Source: Streptomyces albus subsp. albus (lineage in GTDB: Bacteria > Actinomycetota > Actinomycetes > Streptomycetales > Streptomycetaceae). From it: a DNA stretch of 64,000 nucleotides. The notes below the pieces were generated by a model. It did no database searches and was not told the DNA's origin. It worked only from the letters and a program-made list of their open reading frames with translations. The DNA lies in contig NZ_JODR01000009.1 of NCBI RefSeq assembly GCF_000725885.1, forward strand, positions 62,001 through 126,000. The letters run 5' to 3'. The translations under genes were made by a program, and so were the position numbers. Below, piece after piece: positions 37,051-46,275 of the stretch (position 1 is the stretch's first letter; the number at the start of each line of letters is the position of its first letter).

Positions 37051-38747
37051 CGGACCGCCTCCGGAGCGGTCAGCGGACCGGTCACCGGCTCGGCCAGCGG
37101 ACCGGTCACCGGATCGGTCAGCGGATCGGTCAGCACCTCGGGCAGGACGACGCGGAACTCGGCCCCGCCGCCGGCAGCCGCGGCGACGCGTACGGTGCCG
37201 CCCGCGCGTTCCGCGTAGCGCTTGACCAGGGCGAGGCCGAGCCCCTGGTGTGCCCCGGCGGGGACGGCGGAGGTGCCGTCGGACGCGGCAGCCGTCTTGG
37301 TGGACCAGCCCTCCTGGAAGACGAGTTCGCGGTGGTCGGGCGGCACCCCGGGGCCGCTGTCCCGCACGGCGAGCAGCACCGCGCGGTCCTCGGCACACAA
37401 TTCGACCTCCACGGTGGCGCCGGGGCTGCCGGCCGCCGCGTCGAGGGCGTTGTCGACGAGGTTGCCCAGGACGGTGACCAGCCCGCCGGGATCGGCCAGC
37501 CGGTCGGGGAGGTGGGTGCCGGGGGCGACGCTCAGCGTGACACCGCGTTCGGCGGCCACGGCGGCCTTGCCGACCAGCAGCGCGGCCGGCAGCGGGTCGT
37601 GGATCCGCTCGGTGACCTGTTCGGCGGTGGCACGGTGCACGCCGAGCGCGTTGGTGACGAAGCGCGCCGCCTCCTCGTACAGCTCCAGCTCCAGCAGGCC
37701 CAGCAGCGTGTGGAGGCGGTTGGCGTGCTCGTGGTCCTGGGCGCGGAGTGCGTCGAGGAGGCCGCGGGTGCCTTCCAGTTCGCGGCCCAGCCGGGTCAGT
37801 TCGGTGCGGTCGCGGAGGGTGGCGACGGCGCCGCCGTCGGCGGTCGGCATCCGGTTGACCACCAGGACGCGGCTGCCGCTGACGGCCACCAGGTCCCGGC
37901 CGGTCTCGGCGCCGGCCAGCACGTCGGCGGTGCGGCCCGGGCCGACGACCTCGGTGACCGGGCGGCCCAGCACCTCGGGGCCGAGGCCGAGAAGGCGCTG
38001 CGCCTCGTCGTTGACGAGACGGACACGGCCGGTGGTGTCCAGGGCGACGACGCCCTCCGCCAGCCCGTGCAGCATCGCCTCCCGTTCGGCCAGCAGCGCG
38101 GAGATGTCGGAGAAGGCGAGGGCGTGGGTGCGGCGGCGCAGCCTGCGGGCGAGCAGGAAGGCCGCCAGCGCGCCGGCCGCCAGTGCGCCGCCCGCGTAGA
38201 TGAGCAGCCCGGGGACGGCGGCCACCAGGCCCTCGCGCACGTTGTCGTAGTCGATGCCGACGGAGACAGCACCGACCACGCGGCCCCGGCTGTCGCGCAA
38301 CGGTGCTTTGCCGCGTGCGGAGCGGCCCAAGGTGCCGTTGTCGATCGCGGTCACGTCGTGGCCGGCCAGGACCCGGCCGGGGTCGGTGGACACGCGCCGG
38401 CCGACGGCCGCGGGTGAGGGGTGGGACCAGCGGACACCGCGGCGGTCGAGCACCACGACGTACGAGGCGCCGGTGGCGTGCCGGACGCGTTCCGCCTCGG
38501 CCTGGAGGGGACCGCGGGGGGACGGGACGCGTCCGGCGCGGCGGGCGGCGGCGAGGTCGGCGGCCAGGCCGGGGCGGGCCGCGGTGGTCTGGGCGACGGC
38601 GAGGGCGCGGCGCATGGCCTGCCGGTCGAGCTGGTCGCCGAGCGGGGCCAGGAACAAGCCGCTGACCAGCGCGGTGACTCCGGCGACGAGGGCTAGCTGG
38701 GCGGTCAGTACGTGGGAGAAGACGTGGCGGGGCGAGCGGATGCGCAT
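37047..38747 (-). CDS. CitA/DcuS-type sensor histidine kinase
   Basis: A 566-residue membrane sensor. TM1 (about 10-35), an extracytoplasmic Cache-type sensor (about 36-165; GASYVVVLDRRGVRWSHPSP), TM2 (LLIYAGGALAAGALAAFLLA), a PAS domain, and an SpoOB-type histidine helix (RAQDHEHANRLHTLLGLLEL) with the phosphoacceptor His. The ATPase has N-box NLVDNALDAA, G1 DSGPGVPP and G2 HQGLGLALV. The last 25 residues are a repetitive DPLTDPVTGPLAEPVTGP tail. AAGGAG lies 7 nt before the ATG. Expected ligand is citrate or a dicarboxylate, by analogy. Confidence 0.93.
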   Translation of the reverse strand: MRIRSPRHVFSHVLTAQLALVAGVTALVSGLFLAPLGDQLDRQAMRRALAVAQTTAARPGLAADLAAARRAGRVPSPRGPLQAEAERVRHATGASYVVVLDRRGVRWSHPSPAAVGRRVSTDPGRVLAGHDVTAIDNGTLGRSARGKAPLRDSRGRVVGAVSVGIDYDNVREGLVAAVPGLLIYAGGALAAGALAAFLLARRLRRRTHALAFSDISALLAEREAMLHGLAEGVVALDTTGRVRLVNDEAQRLLGLGPEVLGRPVTEVVGPGRTADVLAGAETGRDLVAVSGSRVLVVNRMPTADGGAVATLRDRTELTRLGRELEGTRGLLDALRAQDHEHANRLHTLLGLLELELYEEAARFVTNALGVHRATAEQVTERIHDPLPAALLVGKAAVAAERGVTLSVAPGTHLPDRLADPGGLVTVLGNLVDNALDAAAGSPGATVEVELCAEDRAVLLAVRDSGPGVPPDHRELVFQEGWSTKTAAASDGTSAVPAGAHQGLGLALVKRYAERAGGTVRVAAAAGGGAEFRVVLPEVLTDPLTDPVTGPLAEPVTGPLTAPEAVR

Positions 38748-38836
38748 GGCCCGTCTCCTTTCGTTCCGTCCGCGCGGCGGAGCCTTCCGTTCCGGTTGGT
38801 ACTTGCCGAAGGGTAAGGGGCCGGCGCACACGGCCC

Positions 38837-40339
38837 CTACAGGATGCCGAACAGCAGTCCGGCCCCCAGCACGGCCACCGAGGTGAGGACCGCCCATTTC
38901 AGGGTGAACCGCGTGTGCTCCCCGAACTCGACCTTCGCCATGCCCACCAGCACGTACACGGCGGGGACGAGCGGGCTCGACATGTGCAGCGGCTGGCCCA
39001 CGAGCGAGGCGCGGGCGATCTCCAGCGGACCGACACCGTGCGCGGCACCGGCCTCCGAGAGGATCGGCACGATGCCGAAGTAGAAACCGTCGTTCGACAT
39101 CAGATAGGTGAACGGAATGCTCAGCACGCCGGTGACCAGTGCCATGTGCGGCCCGAGCGCGTCGGGCACGGCTCCCACCACGGTGCGGGCCATCTCCTCC
39201 ACCATGCCGGTGCCGGTCAGGACACCGGTGAAGACGGCGGCGGCGAAGACCATGCCGGACACGTTCAGCACGTTCTCGGCGTGTGCGGCGATCCGGGCCT
39301 TCTGGTCGGCCATGTCACGGAAGTTGACGGTCAGCGCGACCGCCGCACCCAGCAGGAACAGCACCGGGATGGGCATCAGCTGGGCGATGAGCAGGGCGAG
39401 CAGGACGACGGTGAGCGCCGCGTTGAACCAGTAGAGTCGCGGTCGCAGGGTGGCCCGGTGCGGGTCCAGCACGTCGGTGCCGGCCGTCCCGGCGGCACCG
39501 TCCTCCCCGGCCGGGGTGCCGCCCGCGGTGTCCGTCGCGCGCGTGACACCCGCCGCGGCAGAGGACGCAGCCCCGGCAGCCGGGCCCGTGCCGGGCCCGC
39601 CGTTGCCGACGGCCCGGTCACGGCTCCTTCCTGTGCGGCCGGTGCCGCTGCCGCCGGCTGCTCCGGCCGGTACGGTCTCGCGTTCCCGCTCCTCCCGGGC
39701 GGCTGCCTGGCCGGCGACGGCGAGCGTGCCCAGCCGGCGTCGTTCGCGCAGGCCGAGGGCGTAGGCGAGGGCCAGGACGCAGAGCAGGCCGACGGCCAGG
39801 GCCGGGATCATGGGGACGAAGATGTCGCCCGCGTCCAGTTTGAGCGCGGTCGCCGCCCGTGCGGTGGGCCCGCCCCACGGCAGGGTGTTCATCACGCCGT
39901 TGGCGGTGGCGGCCACCCCGGTCAGCACCACCACGCTCATCCCCAGCCGGCGGTAGAGGGGCAGCATCGCCGAGACCGTGATCATGAACGTGGTGGAGCC
40001 GTCGCCGTCGAGCGAGACGACCGCCGCGAGCACGGCGGTGCCGACGACGATCCGCATGGGGTCCGCCTTGCAGAAACGCAGGATGCCCCGGACGACCGGG
40101 TCGAAGAGGCCGACATCGATCATCACCCCGAAGTAGATGATCGCGAACATCAGCATCGCGGCCGTGGGTGCCAGGTCCCCGATCCCGTCGAGCACGTACT
40201 TCCCCAGATCTGCGCCCTGGCCGACCAGGACGCAGAACAGCGCGGGGATGAGCACGAGCGCGGCCAGCGGTGAGACCTTCTTGGTCATGATCAGCACCAG
40301 GAAGGTGGCGATCATGACGAAGCCCAGGATCGTCAGCAT
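38837..40339 (-). CDS. CitMHS-family citrate/metal transporter
   Basis: A 500-residue transporter of the CitM family that brings in citrate bound to divalent metal with protons. About 11-12 TM helices are seen (MLTILGFVMIATFLVLIMTK, APTAAMLMFAIIYFGVMIDV, LPWGGPTARAATALK). A roughly 90-residue hydrophilic Ala/Gly-rich loop (about 205-300) splits the halves, longer than usual. The motif SNDGFYFGIVPIL near residue 415 is family-typical. The kinase and response regulator genes follow 89 bp downstream on the same strand, forming a likely regulated unit. Confidence 0.92.
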   Translation of the reverse strand: MLTILGFVMIATFLVLIMTKKVSPLAALVLIPALFCVLVGQGADLGKYVLDGIGDLAPTAAMLMFAIIYFGVMIDVGLFDPVVRGILRFCKADPMRIVVGTAVLAAVVSLDGDGSTTFMITVSAMLPLYRRLGMSVVVLTGVAATANGVMNTLPWGGPTARAATALKLDAGDIFVPMIPALAVGLLCVLALAYALGLRERRRLGTLAVAGQAAAREERERETVPAGAAGGSGTGRTGRSRDRAVGNGGPGTGPAAGAASSAAAGVTRATDTAGGTPAGEDGAAGTAGTDVLDPHRATLRPRLYWFNAALTVVLLALLIAQLMPIPVLFLLGAAVALTVNFRDMADQKARIAAHAENVLNVSGMVFAAAVFTGVLTGTGMVEEMARTVVGAVPDALGPHMALVTGVLSIPFTYLMSNDGFYFGIVPILSEAGAAHGVGPLEIARASLVGQPLHMSSPLVPAVYVLVGMAKVEFGEHTRFTLKWAVLTSVAVLGAGLLFGIL

Positions 40340-40657
40340 GGAAACCTCATCTCTCGCCCGCCGCGAGGCGGCGGGGCCCGCCCGGGCGCCTCACGACGGC
40401 GGGCCCGGTGCCCGGCGACACGGCACGCGGCGGCCCCGGACCGGGCGCCGCTGCCCTGCGGTCGCCCGACGGTAAGCAGCGCCATCTGCCCGTCACAAGG
40501 GCGTCATCGTCGAGCAATATGAGCGAAACCCCAGCTCACACCGTGTGTGCAAGGCGGTACGGCGGCAGCCGTCACGCTCCTGGTTGGACGGCCCCGCGCG
40601 GGGGCACCCGGGGGACGGCGGGATTGGCAGTGGCCCCGTGCACGGAAGCGAGCAGGC
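40340..40657. other. 318-bp intergenic region between divergent genes
   Basis: Shared upstream region of the CitMHS gene (minus) and hydrolase gene (plus). No conserved ORF is seen. The stretch at 40495-40560 is less GC-rich and is the likeliest promoter location. No CitB-type operator could be identified with confidence. Confidence 0.55.
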
Positions 40658-41335
40658 ATGGCTGCGGAAACCACACAGACCGTGCGGATCCCGGTGGACG
40701 GCCCGGGCGGCACCGCGTTCCTCACCGGCGACCTGGTGACGCCGGAGGGGATGAGCGCGACGGTGCTGTTCGCCCACGGCAGCGGCAGCTCGCGGTTCAG
40801 CCCCCGCAACCGCGCGGTCGCCGCCGCCCTCCGCGAGGAAGGGCTGGCCACCCTGCTGCTGGATCTGCTGACCGACGACGAGGAGCGGGTGGACGCCGCC
40901 ACCGGCGAGCGCCGCTTCGACATCCCGCTGCTGGCGCAGCGGCTGGTGGCGGCGGTCGACGAACTGGGACGGCACGAGCGGACGGCGGGAGCGCCGGTGG
41001 GCCTGTTCGGGGCGAGCACGGGCGCGGCGGCGGCGCTGACGGCGGCGGCCGACCGGCCGGGCACGGTGTACGCGGTGGTCTCCCGCGGCGGCCGTCCGGA
41101 CCTGGCGGGCGACGCGCTGGCGCAGGTGGTGGCCCCGGTGCTGCTGGTCATCGGCAGCGAGGACCGGGAGGTGCTGCGGCTCAACGAGGCGGCGGCGGCC
41201 CGGCTGCGGGCCCCGCACCGGATCCACCTCGTCCGGGGCGCCACACATCTGTTCGAGGAGCCGGGGGCGTTGGAGGAGGTGGCACGGGAGGCGGCCGGCT
41301 GGTTCGCCCTCCCGCCCACCACGGACGGCCAGTGA
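40658..41335 (+). CDS. dienelactone hydrolase-like alpha/beta hydrolase
   Basis: A 225-residue small alpha/beta hydrolase of the DLH/PF01738 type. The oxyanion-side strand and HGSGSSRFSPRN follow beta-3. The nucleophile elbow is GLFGASTGAAAAL (Ser about 116), the acid lies near VIGSEDREVL and the His in GATHLFEEPGAL. GEASTG-like elbows of this kind are common in actinobacterial proteins paired with phosphoribosyltransferases. The phosphoribosyltransferase gene starts 48 bp later and the two are often fused or adjacent in actinobacteria. Substrate unknown. Confidence 0.85.
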   Translation: MAAETTQTVRIPVDGPGGTAFLTGDLVTPEGMSATVLFAHGSGSSRFSPRNRAVAAALREEGLATLLLDLLTDDEERVDAATGERRFDIPLLAQRLVAAVDELGRHERTAGAPVGLFGASTGAAAALTAAADRPGTVYAVVSRGGRPDLAGDALAQVVAPVLLVIGSEDREVLRLNEAAAARLRAPHRIHLVRGATHLFEEPGALEEVAREAAGWFALPPTTDGQ

Positions 41336-41383
41336 CCGGCGCTCCGCCGGCAGCCGGACGCGAGGAAGTCTTGGGAGGAACCC

Positions 41384-42037
41384 GTGATGCGTTTCCCCGA
41401 CCGCACCCAGGCGGGCCGCGAACTGGCGGGTCCGCTGGAGGAGATGCGGCGCCGCCAGGAACTGCCCGACCCGCTCGTCCTGGCCCTGCCCCGCGGCGGG
41501 CTGCCCGTAGCGGTGGAGGTGGCCCGCGCGCTGCACGCACCGCTCGACGTACTGGTCGCCCGCAAGATCGGGCTGCCCGGGCGGCCGGAGTACGGGGTCG
41601 GCGCCATCGCCGGGGAGGACCCGCCGGTCTTCGACCCGACGGCGCTGGAGATGCTGGGGCTGACCGAGGACCGGCTCGCCCCCACGGTGGCGCACGAGCG
41701 GACCGAACTGCACCGCCGCGAGGACCTCTACCGGGGCGGCAGGCCGGCGCCGCGCACGGCGGGCCGCACGGTCGTCGTCGTGGACGACGGTCTGGCCACC
41801 GGTGTCACGGCCCGCGCCGCGCTGCGCCACATCCGCCGGCAGGAGCCCGCCCAGCTCGTCCTGGCCGTACCGGTCGGTGCCCCGCAGGCCGTCTCGGCGC
41901 TCGCCAGTGAGGCCGACACGGTGGTCTGCCCCCACCAGCCGGCCGTCTTCGAGGCCGTGGGCCTGTGGTACGAGAACTTCCCCCAGATCACGGACGAGGA
42001 GGTCGTCGCGGCCCTGCGGACGACGGCCGCGGGCTGA
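41384..42037 (+). CDS. phosphoribosyltransferase family protein
   Basis: A 217-residue type I PRTase-fold protein. N-terminal LVLALPRGGLPVAVEVARAL and LDVLVARKIGLPGRPE, and PRPP loop TVVVVDDGLATGVTARAA (about 133-150). It belongs to the group commonly next to or fused with an alpha/beta hydrolase; no nucleobase specificity has been assigned. GTG 41384 and ATG 41387 are adjacent, with GGGAGGA 5-8 nt upstream. It probably shares an operon with the hydrolase. Confidence 0.9.
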   Translation: MMRFPDRTQAGRELAGPLEEMRRRQELPDPLVLALPRGGLPVAVEVARALHAPLDVLVARKIGLPGRPEYGVGAIAGEDPPVFDPTALEMLGLTEDRLAPTVAHERTELHRREDLYRGGRPAPRTAGRTVVVVDDGLATGVTARAALRHIRRQEPAQLVLAVPVGAPQAVSALASEADTVVCPHQPAVFEAVGLWYENFPQITDEEVVAALRTTAAG

Positions 42038-42213
42038 ACCGGAGGCCGGATCCCCGGCACCACCGCACGGGCCGGGCGGCTGCGACGTATACCACAAGAA
42101 GCACATTGTGGCCGAGAGCTCGTACGGGGAAGGCGTAAGGTCGGCGTCTGGCCGCCCGCGTCACGACGCGGGTGGCCGGTTCTGTGTCCACAGCCTGAGA
42201 GGAGAAACGCCGC

Positions 42214-42867
42214 ATGCCGGCCGAGAACGGTACCGCTTCGCCGATCTACAACAGCCTGATCGAGGAGCACGGCGACGTGCCCGCCGACGTACGCCAAGCC
42301 GCGCAGCAGCTGCAACGGGAGGCGGAGCAGGCGCTCGACTTCTCTCCTGTGCGCAACCGCCACCCGCACACGGGAAGAACCCCGCAACCCGAGTCCGAGC
42401 CTCCCCGGCAACAGCCCCAGCAGCAGGGGCAGCACCAGGAGTCGGGGCAGTACCAGCAGCACCAGGCGTCCCGGACGGGTCAGCACCCGTTGCCGGGGCA
42501 GCAGGTCCCGCAGGCGCTCCAGCAGACCGGGCACGGCCAGCAGCAGCCGGGGCCGTCGGCACAGCAGGCACCGCAGCAGGGCGGACAGCCCGGCCCGCAC
42601 GGGCAGCGGCACCACCAGGCGCAGCCCGGCCAGCAGGGTCAGCAGGGACAGCAGCCCCACCAGGCGGGCGGGCAGCACGACCAGCAGGCACCCCCGACCG
42701 GAGCGTCCCAGCCCGGACAGCCGCAGCACCAGCAGCACCAGCAGCGCCGCCCGTTGGCGGAGCCGCGCCCCCAGCAGACGGAGGGCGGCGGACAGCAGCA
42801 GCCGCATCAGCAGGCCGGGCACGGCCAGCCGCAGGCGCCGCAGCAGAACGGAGCGTCGGGCCAGTAG
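42214..42867 (+). CDS. glutamine-rich low-complexity protein
   Basis: A 217-residue protein. A short ordered-looking head (SPIYNSLIEEHGDVPADVRQ, then AAQQLQREAEQALDFSPV) is followed by about 165 residues made mostly of Gln, Pro, Gly and His (for example QQPQQQGQHQESGQYQQHQ). Gln is almost always CAG. The ATG has AGGAGA 8 nt upstream. It resembles small actinobacterial SPIYxSL proteins fused to a prion-like tail. Function unknown. The antisense frame is long but is an artefact of CAG/CTG composition. Confidence 0.7.
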   Translation: MPAENGTASPIYNSLIEEHGDVPADVRQAAQQLQREAEQALDFSPVRNRHPHTGRTPQPESEPPRQQPQQQGQHQESGQYQQHQASRTGQHPLPGQQVPQALQQTGHGQQQPGPSAQQAPQQGGQPGPHGQRHHQAQPGQQGQQGQQPHQAGGQHDQQAPPTGASQPGQPQHQQHQQRRPLAEPRPQQTEGGGQQQPHQQAGHGQPQAPQQNGASGQ

Positions 42868-43060
42868 GCGCCGCAGGGCGGCAGCCGGGGCAGCCCGGTC
42901 GGTGACCGGAGGCGTGCGGCACCGGGCCGGCCGTTCACGACCCGGCGTCGGACGGCGGAGCCGGACGGCAGCGGGCGACGGCAGGGGGTCGCACGGCAGG
43001 GGGCGGGGCGGAGGGCAAGGGCGAACCACCCGGCCTCGGACGGCAGGACGACCCGAAGCC

Positions 43061-43136
43061 GCGCGGGAGCGGGGGTGCCGCGCGGGAGCGGGGGTGCCGC
43101 GCGGGAGCGGGGGTGCCGCGCGGGAGCGGGGGTGCC
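43061..43136. repeat. 19-bp perfect tandem repeat, four copies
   Basis: Unit GCGCGGGAGCGGGGGTGCC at 43061, 43080, 43099 and 43118, all identical. It lies in the non-coding stretch 42868-43454 downstream of the Gln-rich gene. Because 19 is not a multiple of three, it is unlikely to be coding. Confidence 0.92.
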
Positions 43137-43240
43137 GCCCGGGGCCGCCGGGAGGGCAGGGTGCCGGGGTGCCGGCCCGTCTGCCGGCCCCTCGTTGCTC
43201 GGTGGACGCCGTCGGCGGCTCCTCTCAGCGGGCCGCGAGC

Positions 43241-43435
43241 GGACAGCCCCGGCGGACTCCCTCAGCGGACCCCGCGAACGGACAGCCCCGGCGGACGCGT
43301 CCCGCGGACCCCGCGAGCGGACAGCCCCGTCGGACGCGTTCCGCGAACCCCGCGATGGGGCAGCCCCGCCGGCCCCGTTCCGCGAACCCCGCGAGCGGAC
43401 AGCCCCGCCGGCCCCGTTCCGCAGAACCCGCCGCG
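43241..43435. repeat. 39-bp tandem repeat, five copies
   Basis: Units begin GGACAGCCCCGGCGGAC or a variant at 43241, 43280, 43319, 43358 and 43397, each exactly 39 bp apart, with a CGAACCCCGCGAGC-type end. The outer copies are more divergent. No start codon, ribosome-binding site or conserved product supports coding, though the 39-bp length keeps frames open. Confidence 0.88.
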
Positions 43436-43454
43436 GCGCCCGCTGCGGCGGCTG

Positions 43455-43904
43455 TCAGCGGCGGGCGGTGCGGACGCGGTGGAGGGCCGATGCGAGGGCC
43501 TTGCGGATCGGTTTGGGGACGGGGGTGCCCTCGGCCCCGGCGACGAGCGCCGCGGCGACGTGGCGCAGCTTGATGTTCGAGTGCTGGGAGACCTGCACCA
43601 GGACCTGCCAGGCCACCTCGGCGTCGCAGGGGCCCAGGGCCATCACCATGCCCCGGGCCTGGTCGATGACCGGGCGCGAGTCGAGCGCCTGGCGCAGTTG
43701 GCTCACTTCGGCGCGCAGCTGTTCGATCTGTTCCTCGAGCAGCTGTCGTTCGGCGGTGTCCAGGTTCTCGGGGGCGAGCCGGGAGCCGGGGGTGTCCGCG
43801 CGCTCGTGGCGCGGCGCCGGCACGGCGGCGGACGACGGTACGGCTCTGCGCCGGGCACGCCCCGCGGCCACGGATGTGTTCACAGAGCCGGATGCGGCAC
43901 TCAT
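43455..43904 (-). CDS. ANTAR domain protein
   Basis: A 149-residue protein with a disordered N-terminus (about 1-50), a predicted coiled coil (EEQIEQLRAEVSQLRQALD) and a C-terminal ANTAR RNA-binding domain (SRPVIDQARGMVMALG, AWQVLVQVSQHSNIKLRHVA). Such short ANTAR proteins act as antiterminators. The ATG at 43904 has GGGGGA upstream; the open frame to 44186 lacks a start signal. The input domain must come from elsewhere. Confidence 0.88.
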   Translation of the reverse strand: MSAASGSVNTSVAAGRARRRAVPSSAAVPAPRHERADTPGSRLAPENLDTAERQLLEEQIEQLRAEVSQLRQALDSRPVIDQARGMVMALGPCDAEVAWQVLVQVSQHSNIKLRHVAAALVAGAEGTPVPKPIRKALASALHRVRTARR

Positions 43905-44201
43905 CGGTCCCCCACGTGCGGACGGTCCTCGCTGCGAGGCTTCCTGCCTCCGAAGTCCCCCGGTCCTCCGGACACTTCTTCGAGAGTGGACCCGTCGGCC
44001 CCGAACCAGCAACCCCGTACCATTCGCGCGATACCGCCCAAACCTCCGCCGAGACACAGCGGCACCGGGGGCTGTTCGCCCAACCCTCCGGTGCCTACGC
44101 GGGAAGAGCTCACTCCCACGCATGGGAGCAGGTATCCGCTCAGCGGCCCCGGCAAACGGGTGCCGCCCCATCGGCTGACCTGCCACGGAGCGGCACTTCG
44201 G

Positions 44202-45593
44202 TCAGAATCCCCCGCCTCCGCCGAAATCCCCTCCGCCCCCGCCGAAGCCGCCGCCGTCCCCGAAGCCGCCGCCGAAGTCCCGCGAGTCGAAGTCACCGCC
44301 GGAGAAGTCACCGCCGGAGAAATCGCCGCCGTCGAAGTCCCCGCCCGGGTCGCCGTAGCCGAACGGCGCGAACAGGCTGCTGCCCAGGACGGTGCCCATG
44401 AGCATGCCCGGCAGCAGTCCGCCGCCGAAGTAGCCCGCGGCCCAGGGCGCGAGGACGGGGCCGGCGTCCCAGTAGGGGCGGGGGCCGGTCGCCGTGCCGA
44501 CCTGTCGGGTGAGCGGTTCCTCCCCGTCGGCCAGCCGGGTGGCGTCGGCGGCGCAGACCGGCACGGACCGTTCGGTGCCCCCGTCGGGCGGTGTCCAGCG
44601 CACGTCCTTCGCGGAGGGGCCGTGCCGCGGGTCGAAGAAGCACGGCGGGCGCCGCTCGGGCAGCGGTTCGCCCTTGAGGCGCGCGTCCAGGGTGGCCAGG
44701 TCGAAGCGTCCGCGCTCCAGCGCCTCGCTCACCCGGCGCACCTCGCCCGGGTGGCGGGCGGCGGACATGGTGCTCTTGGCCTCCTCGTAGGCGTCGAGGG
44801 CCCGGGTGTAGTCCTCGCGTGCCGGTTCGGTGGCGTCCGGTCCGCGCGGGTCGAAGCCGATCCGGCTCAGTTCCTCGCCGAACGCGGTGATGTCCTCGTC
44901 CACGACGGGGCGGAGCCTCTCCAGTGCGGCCCGCTCCTGCTGCTCCCGCCGTCTGCGGCCCCGCCGGCTCACCAGGAAAGCGGAGGCCGCGGCCAGCAGC
45001 ACCAGGGCGCCGAGGGTGACGACGGCGACCACGCCGCCGCCGGTGCCGCGCGAGGCGCCCTCCCAGGAGTCGGGCGCGCTGCCGCGGGCCTGGTCGAGTG
45101 CCTGGTCCGTGAAGTCGGTCAGGGCGGCGCGGGGGTCGCCGGGGTGGGCCCGTCCGACGGCGCCGGACAGGTTCCGTACGGCGCGCGGTGACATGACCCG
45201 GCTGTCCGCCCTGGCGTCGAAACGGTCGCCCAGGGCGACGGCGTAGACCCCGGTGATGCCGGTCTCGGCCCGCAGGTCCTGGATCACGGTGGCCCGGTCG
45301 AATTCGCCGGTGGCGGGCAGGACGACGACGAAGACGGGTTTGCCGGCGCGTTCGATCTTGTCGGAGAGGGCTTCGGCGGAGGACCGCGGCAGCACGTCGC
45401 GGGCGCGCGGGTCGACGTAGACGGGGCCGTCACGCAGAGTGCGGGCGGCGTCGTCGATGCCGTGCACGGCGCGCGGGCCGCCGCCTGCGGCAGCGGTCAG
45501 CAGCAGGGTGGCGGCCACCGCGCCCAGCAGCACGAACAGGCGCGGCAGCCGGACGTGCGGGACGGGGCGGGGCGCGCACCGTGCGGTTCTCAT
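44202..45593 (-). CDS. membrane protein with TPM-like domain and Gly-rich tail
   Basis: A 463-residue envelope protein. Signal/TM segment (LFVLLGAVAATLLLTAAAGG), an extracytoplasmic TPM-like domain (about 50-190; PVFVVVLPATGEFDRATVI), a TM helix (GVVAVVTLGALVLLAAASAF), a cytoplasmic region with Arg/Glu-rich helix, and a Gly/Asp/Phe-rich tail (GGDFSGGDFSGGDF repeats) as in YgcG/TPM-like proteins. No clear ribosome-binding site precedes ATG 45593. Four to six coding repeats of GGDF(S/D) explain the repetitive DNA at 44216-44350. Confidence 0.82.
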   Translation of the reverse strand: MRTARCAPRPVPHVRLPRLFVLLGAVAATLLLTAAAGGGPRAVHGIDDAARTLRDGPVYVDPRARDVLPRSSAEALSDKIERAGKPVFVVVLPATGEFDRATVIQDLRAETGITGVYAVALGDRFDARADSRVMSPRAVRNLSGAVGRAHPGDPRAALTDFTDQALDQARGSAPDSWEGASRGTGGGVVAVVTLGALVLLAAASAFLVSRRGRRRREQQERAALERLRPVVDEDITAFGEELSRIGFDPRGPDATEPAREDYTRALDAYEEAKSTMSAARHPGEVRRVSEALERGRFDLATLDARLKGEPLPERRPPCFFDPRHGPSAKDVRWTPPDGGTERSVPVCAADATRLADGEEPLTRQVGTATGPRPYWDAGPVLAPWAAGYFGGGLLPGMLMGTVLGSSLFAPFGYGDPGGDFDGGDFSGGDFSGGDFDSRDFGGGFGDGGGFGGGGGDFGGGGGF

Positions 45594-45757
45594 ACCGCCA
45601 ACGGTAGAACAAAAAGGGCAATCCGGGCTTGTCGTGCAGTGCTTCCGGGCCCACCCCGGCCGCGCGTCCGGGCCACCCGCGGGCGCCCCCGTGAGCTCCC
45701 CGTGGGCGCCGCACCCGGACACCGGGCGCCGCCCCGCCCGCCCCGCCCCGCCGCACG

Positions 45758-46123
45758 TCAGGTCGCCACGGTCGCGACGGCGTCCATGCCGTAGGTGCGG
45801 GCGTAGCCGTTCTCGGTGCCGACGAGGAGATCGACCACCTCGAAGTAGCGGTCCCAGAACGGGGTTTCCCGCAGCGCGTCGATCAGGAGCTGGTAGGCGT
45901 GGTGGTCGTCGGCTTCCCAGACCCAGACGTCGGTGACGCGGGTGGAGTAGAACTCCGTGTCGTAGAAGCGCGACCTGACGCCCTTCGTCCTGGCCTTGAT
46001 CGCCGGTACGACCTCGGTGGCGAAAGCGTTCACCCGCTCCTCGGGGGTCATGGCGAGCCACTCCGGCTGGGTCTTGATCAGCATGAACGCGGTGACCGGC
46101 GGAGCGGTTTCCTCGGTGGACAC
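45758..46123 (-). CDS. darcynin family protein
   Basis: A 121-residue member of the darcynin family, small soluble proteins of unknown role. Recognisable segments are [40 protein letters not shown] and [20 protein letters not shown]. The GTG at 46123 has AGGAG 7 nt upstream; a longer frame to 46228 would overlap the regulator's promoter. It is divergent from a LysR gene, which is likely its regulator. Confidence 0.88.
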   Translation of the reverse strand: MSTEETAPPVTAFMLIKTQPEWLAMTPEERVNAFATEVVPAIKARTKGVRSRFYDTEFYSTRVTDVWVWEADDHHAYQLLIDALRETPFWDRYFEVVDLLVGTENGYARTYGMDAVATVAT

Positions 46124-46275
46124 GACGGTTCTCCTCCACTGTCGGCGGACGGGCACGGCCACCGGGACCGTGCGGGCCGTACCGGGTCGGTACGCGTCCC
46201 ATCCTCGGGAGGCGCCCGGCGTTGCCACAATGGGAACTTCAGCAACGCATCATTGCCCGAAACGGAAAAGCCCTG

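Noticed and set aside
36340..38829. 829-residue frame that includes the response regulator
   Set aside because: The upstream 590 residues are Arg/Pro/Gly-rich out-of-frame reading of the kinase gene; the true start is 37050.
43241..43435. CRISPR array
   Set aside because: The whole 39-bp unit is repeated; there are no unique spacers and no cas genes.
44202..46202. Extension of the TPM-like protein to 666 residues
   Set aside because: The extension overlaps the darcynin gene in another frame and lacks a signal peptide at its front.
46242..46256. GCAA-N7-TTGC dyad as a certain LysR operator
   Set aside because: Position fits but the dyad is short; not strong enough to annotate alone.
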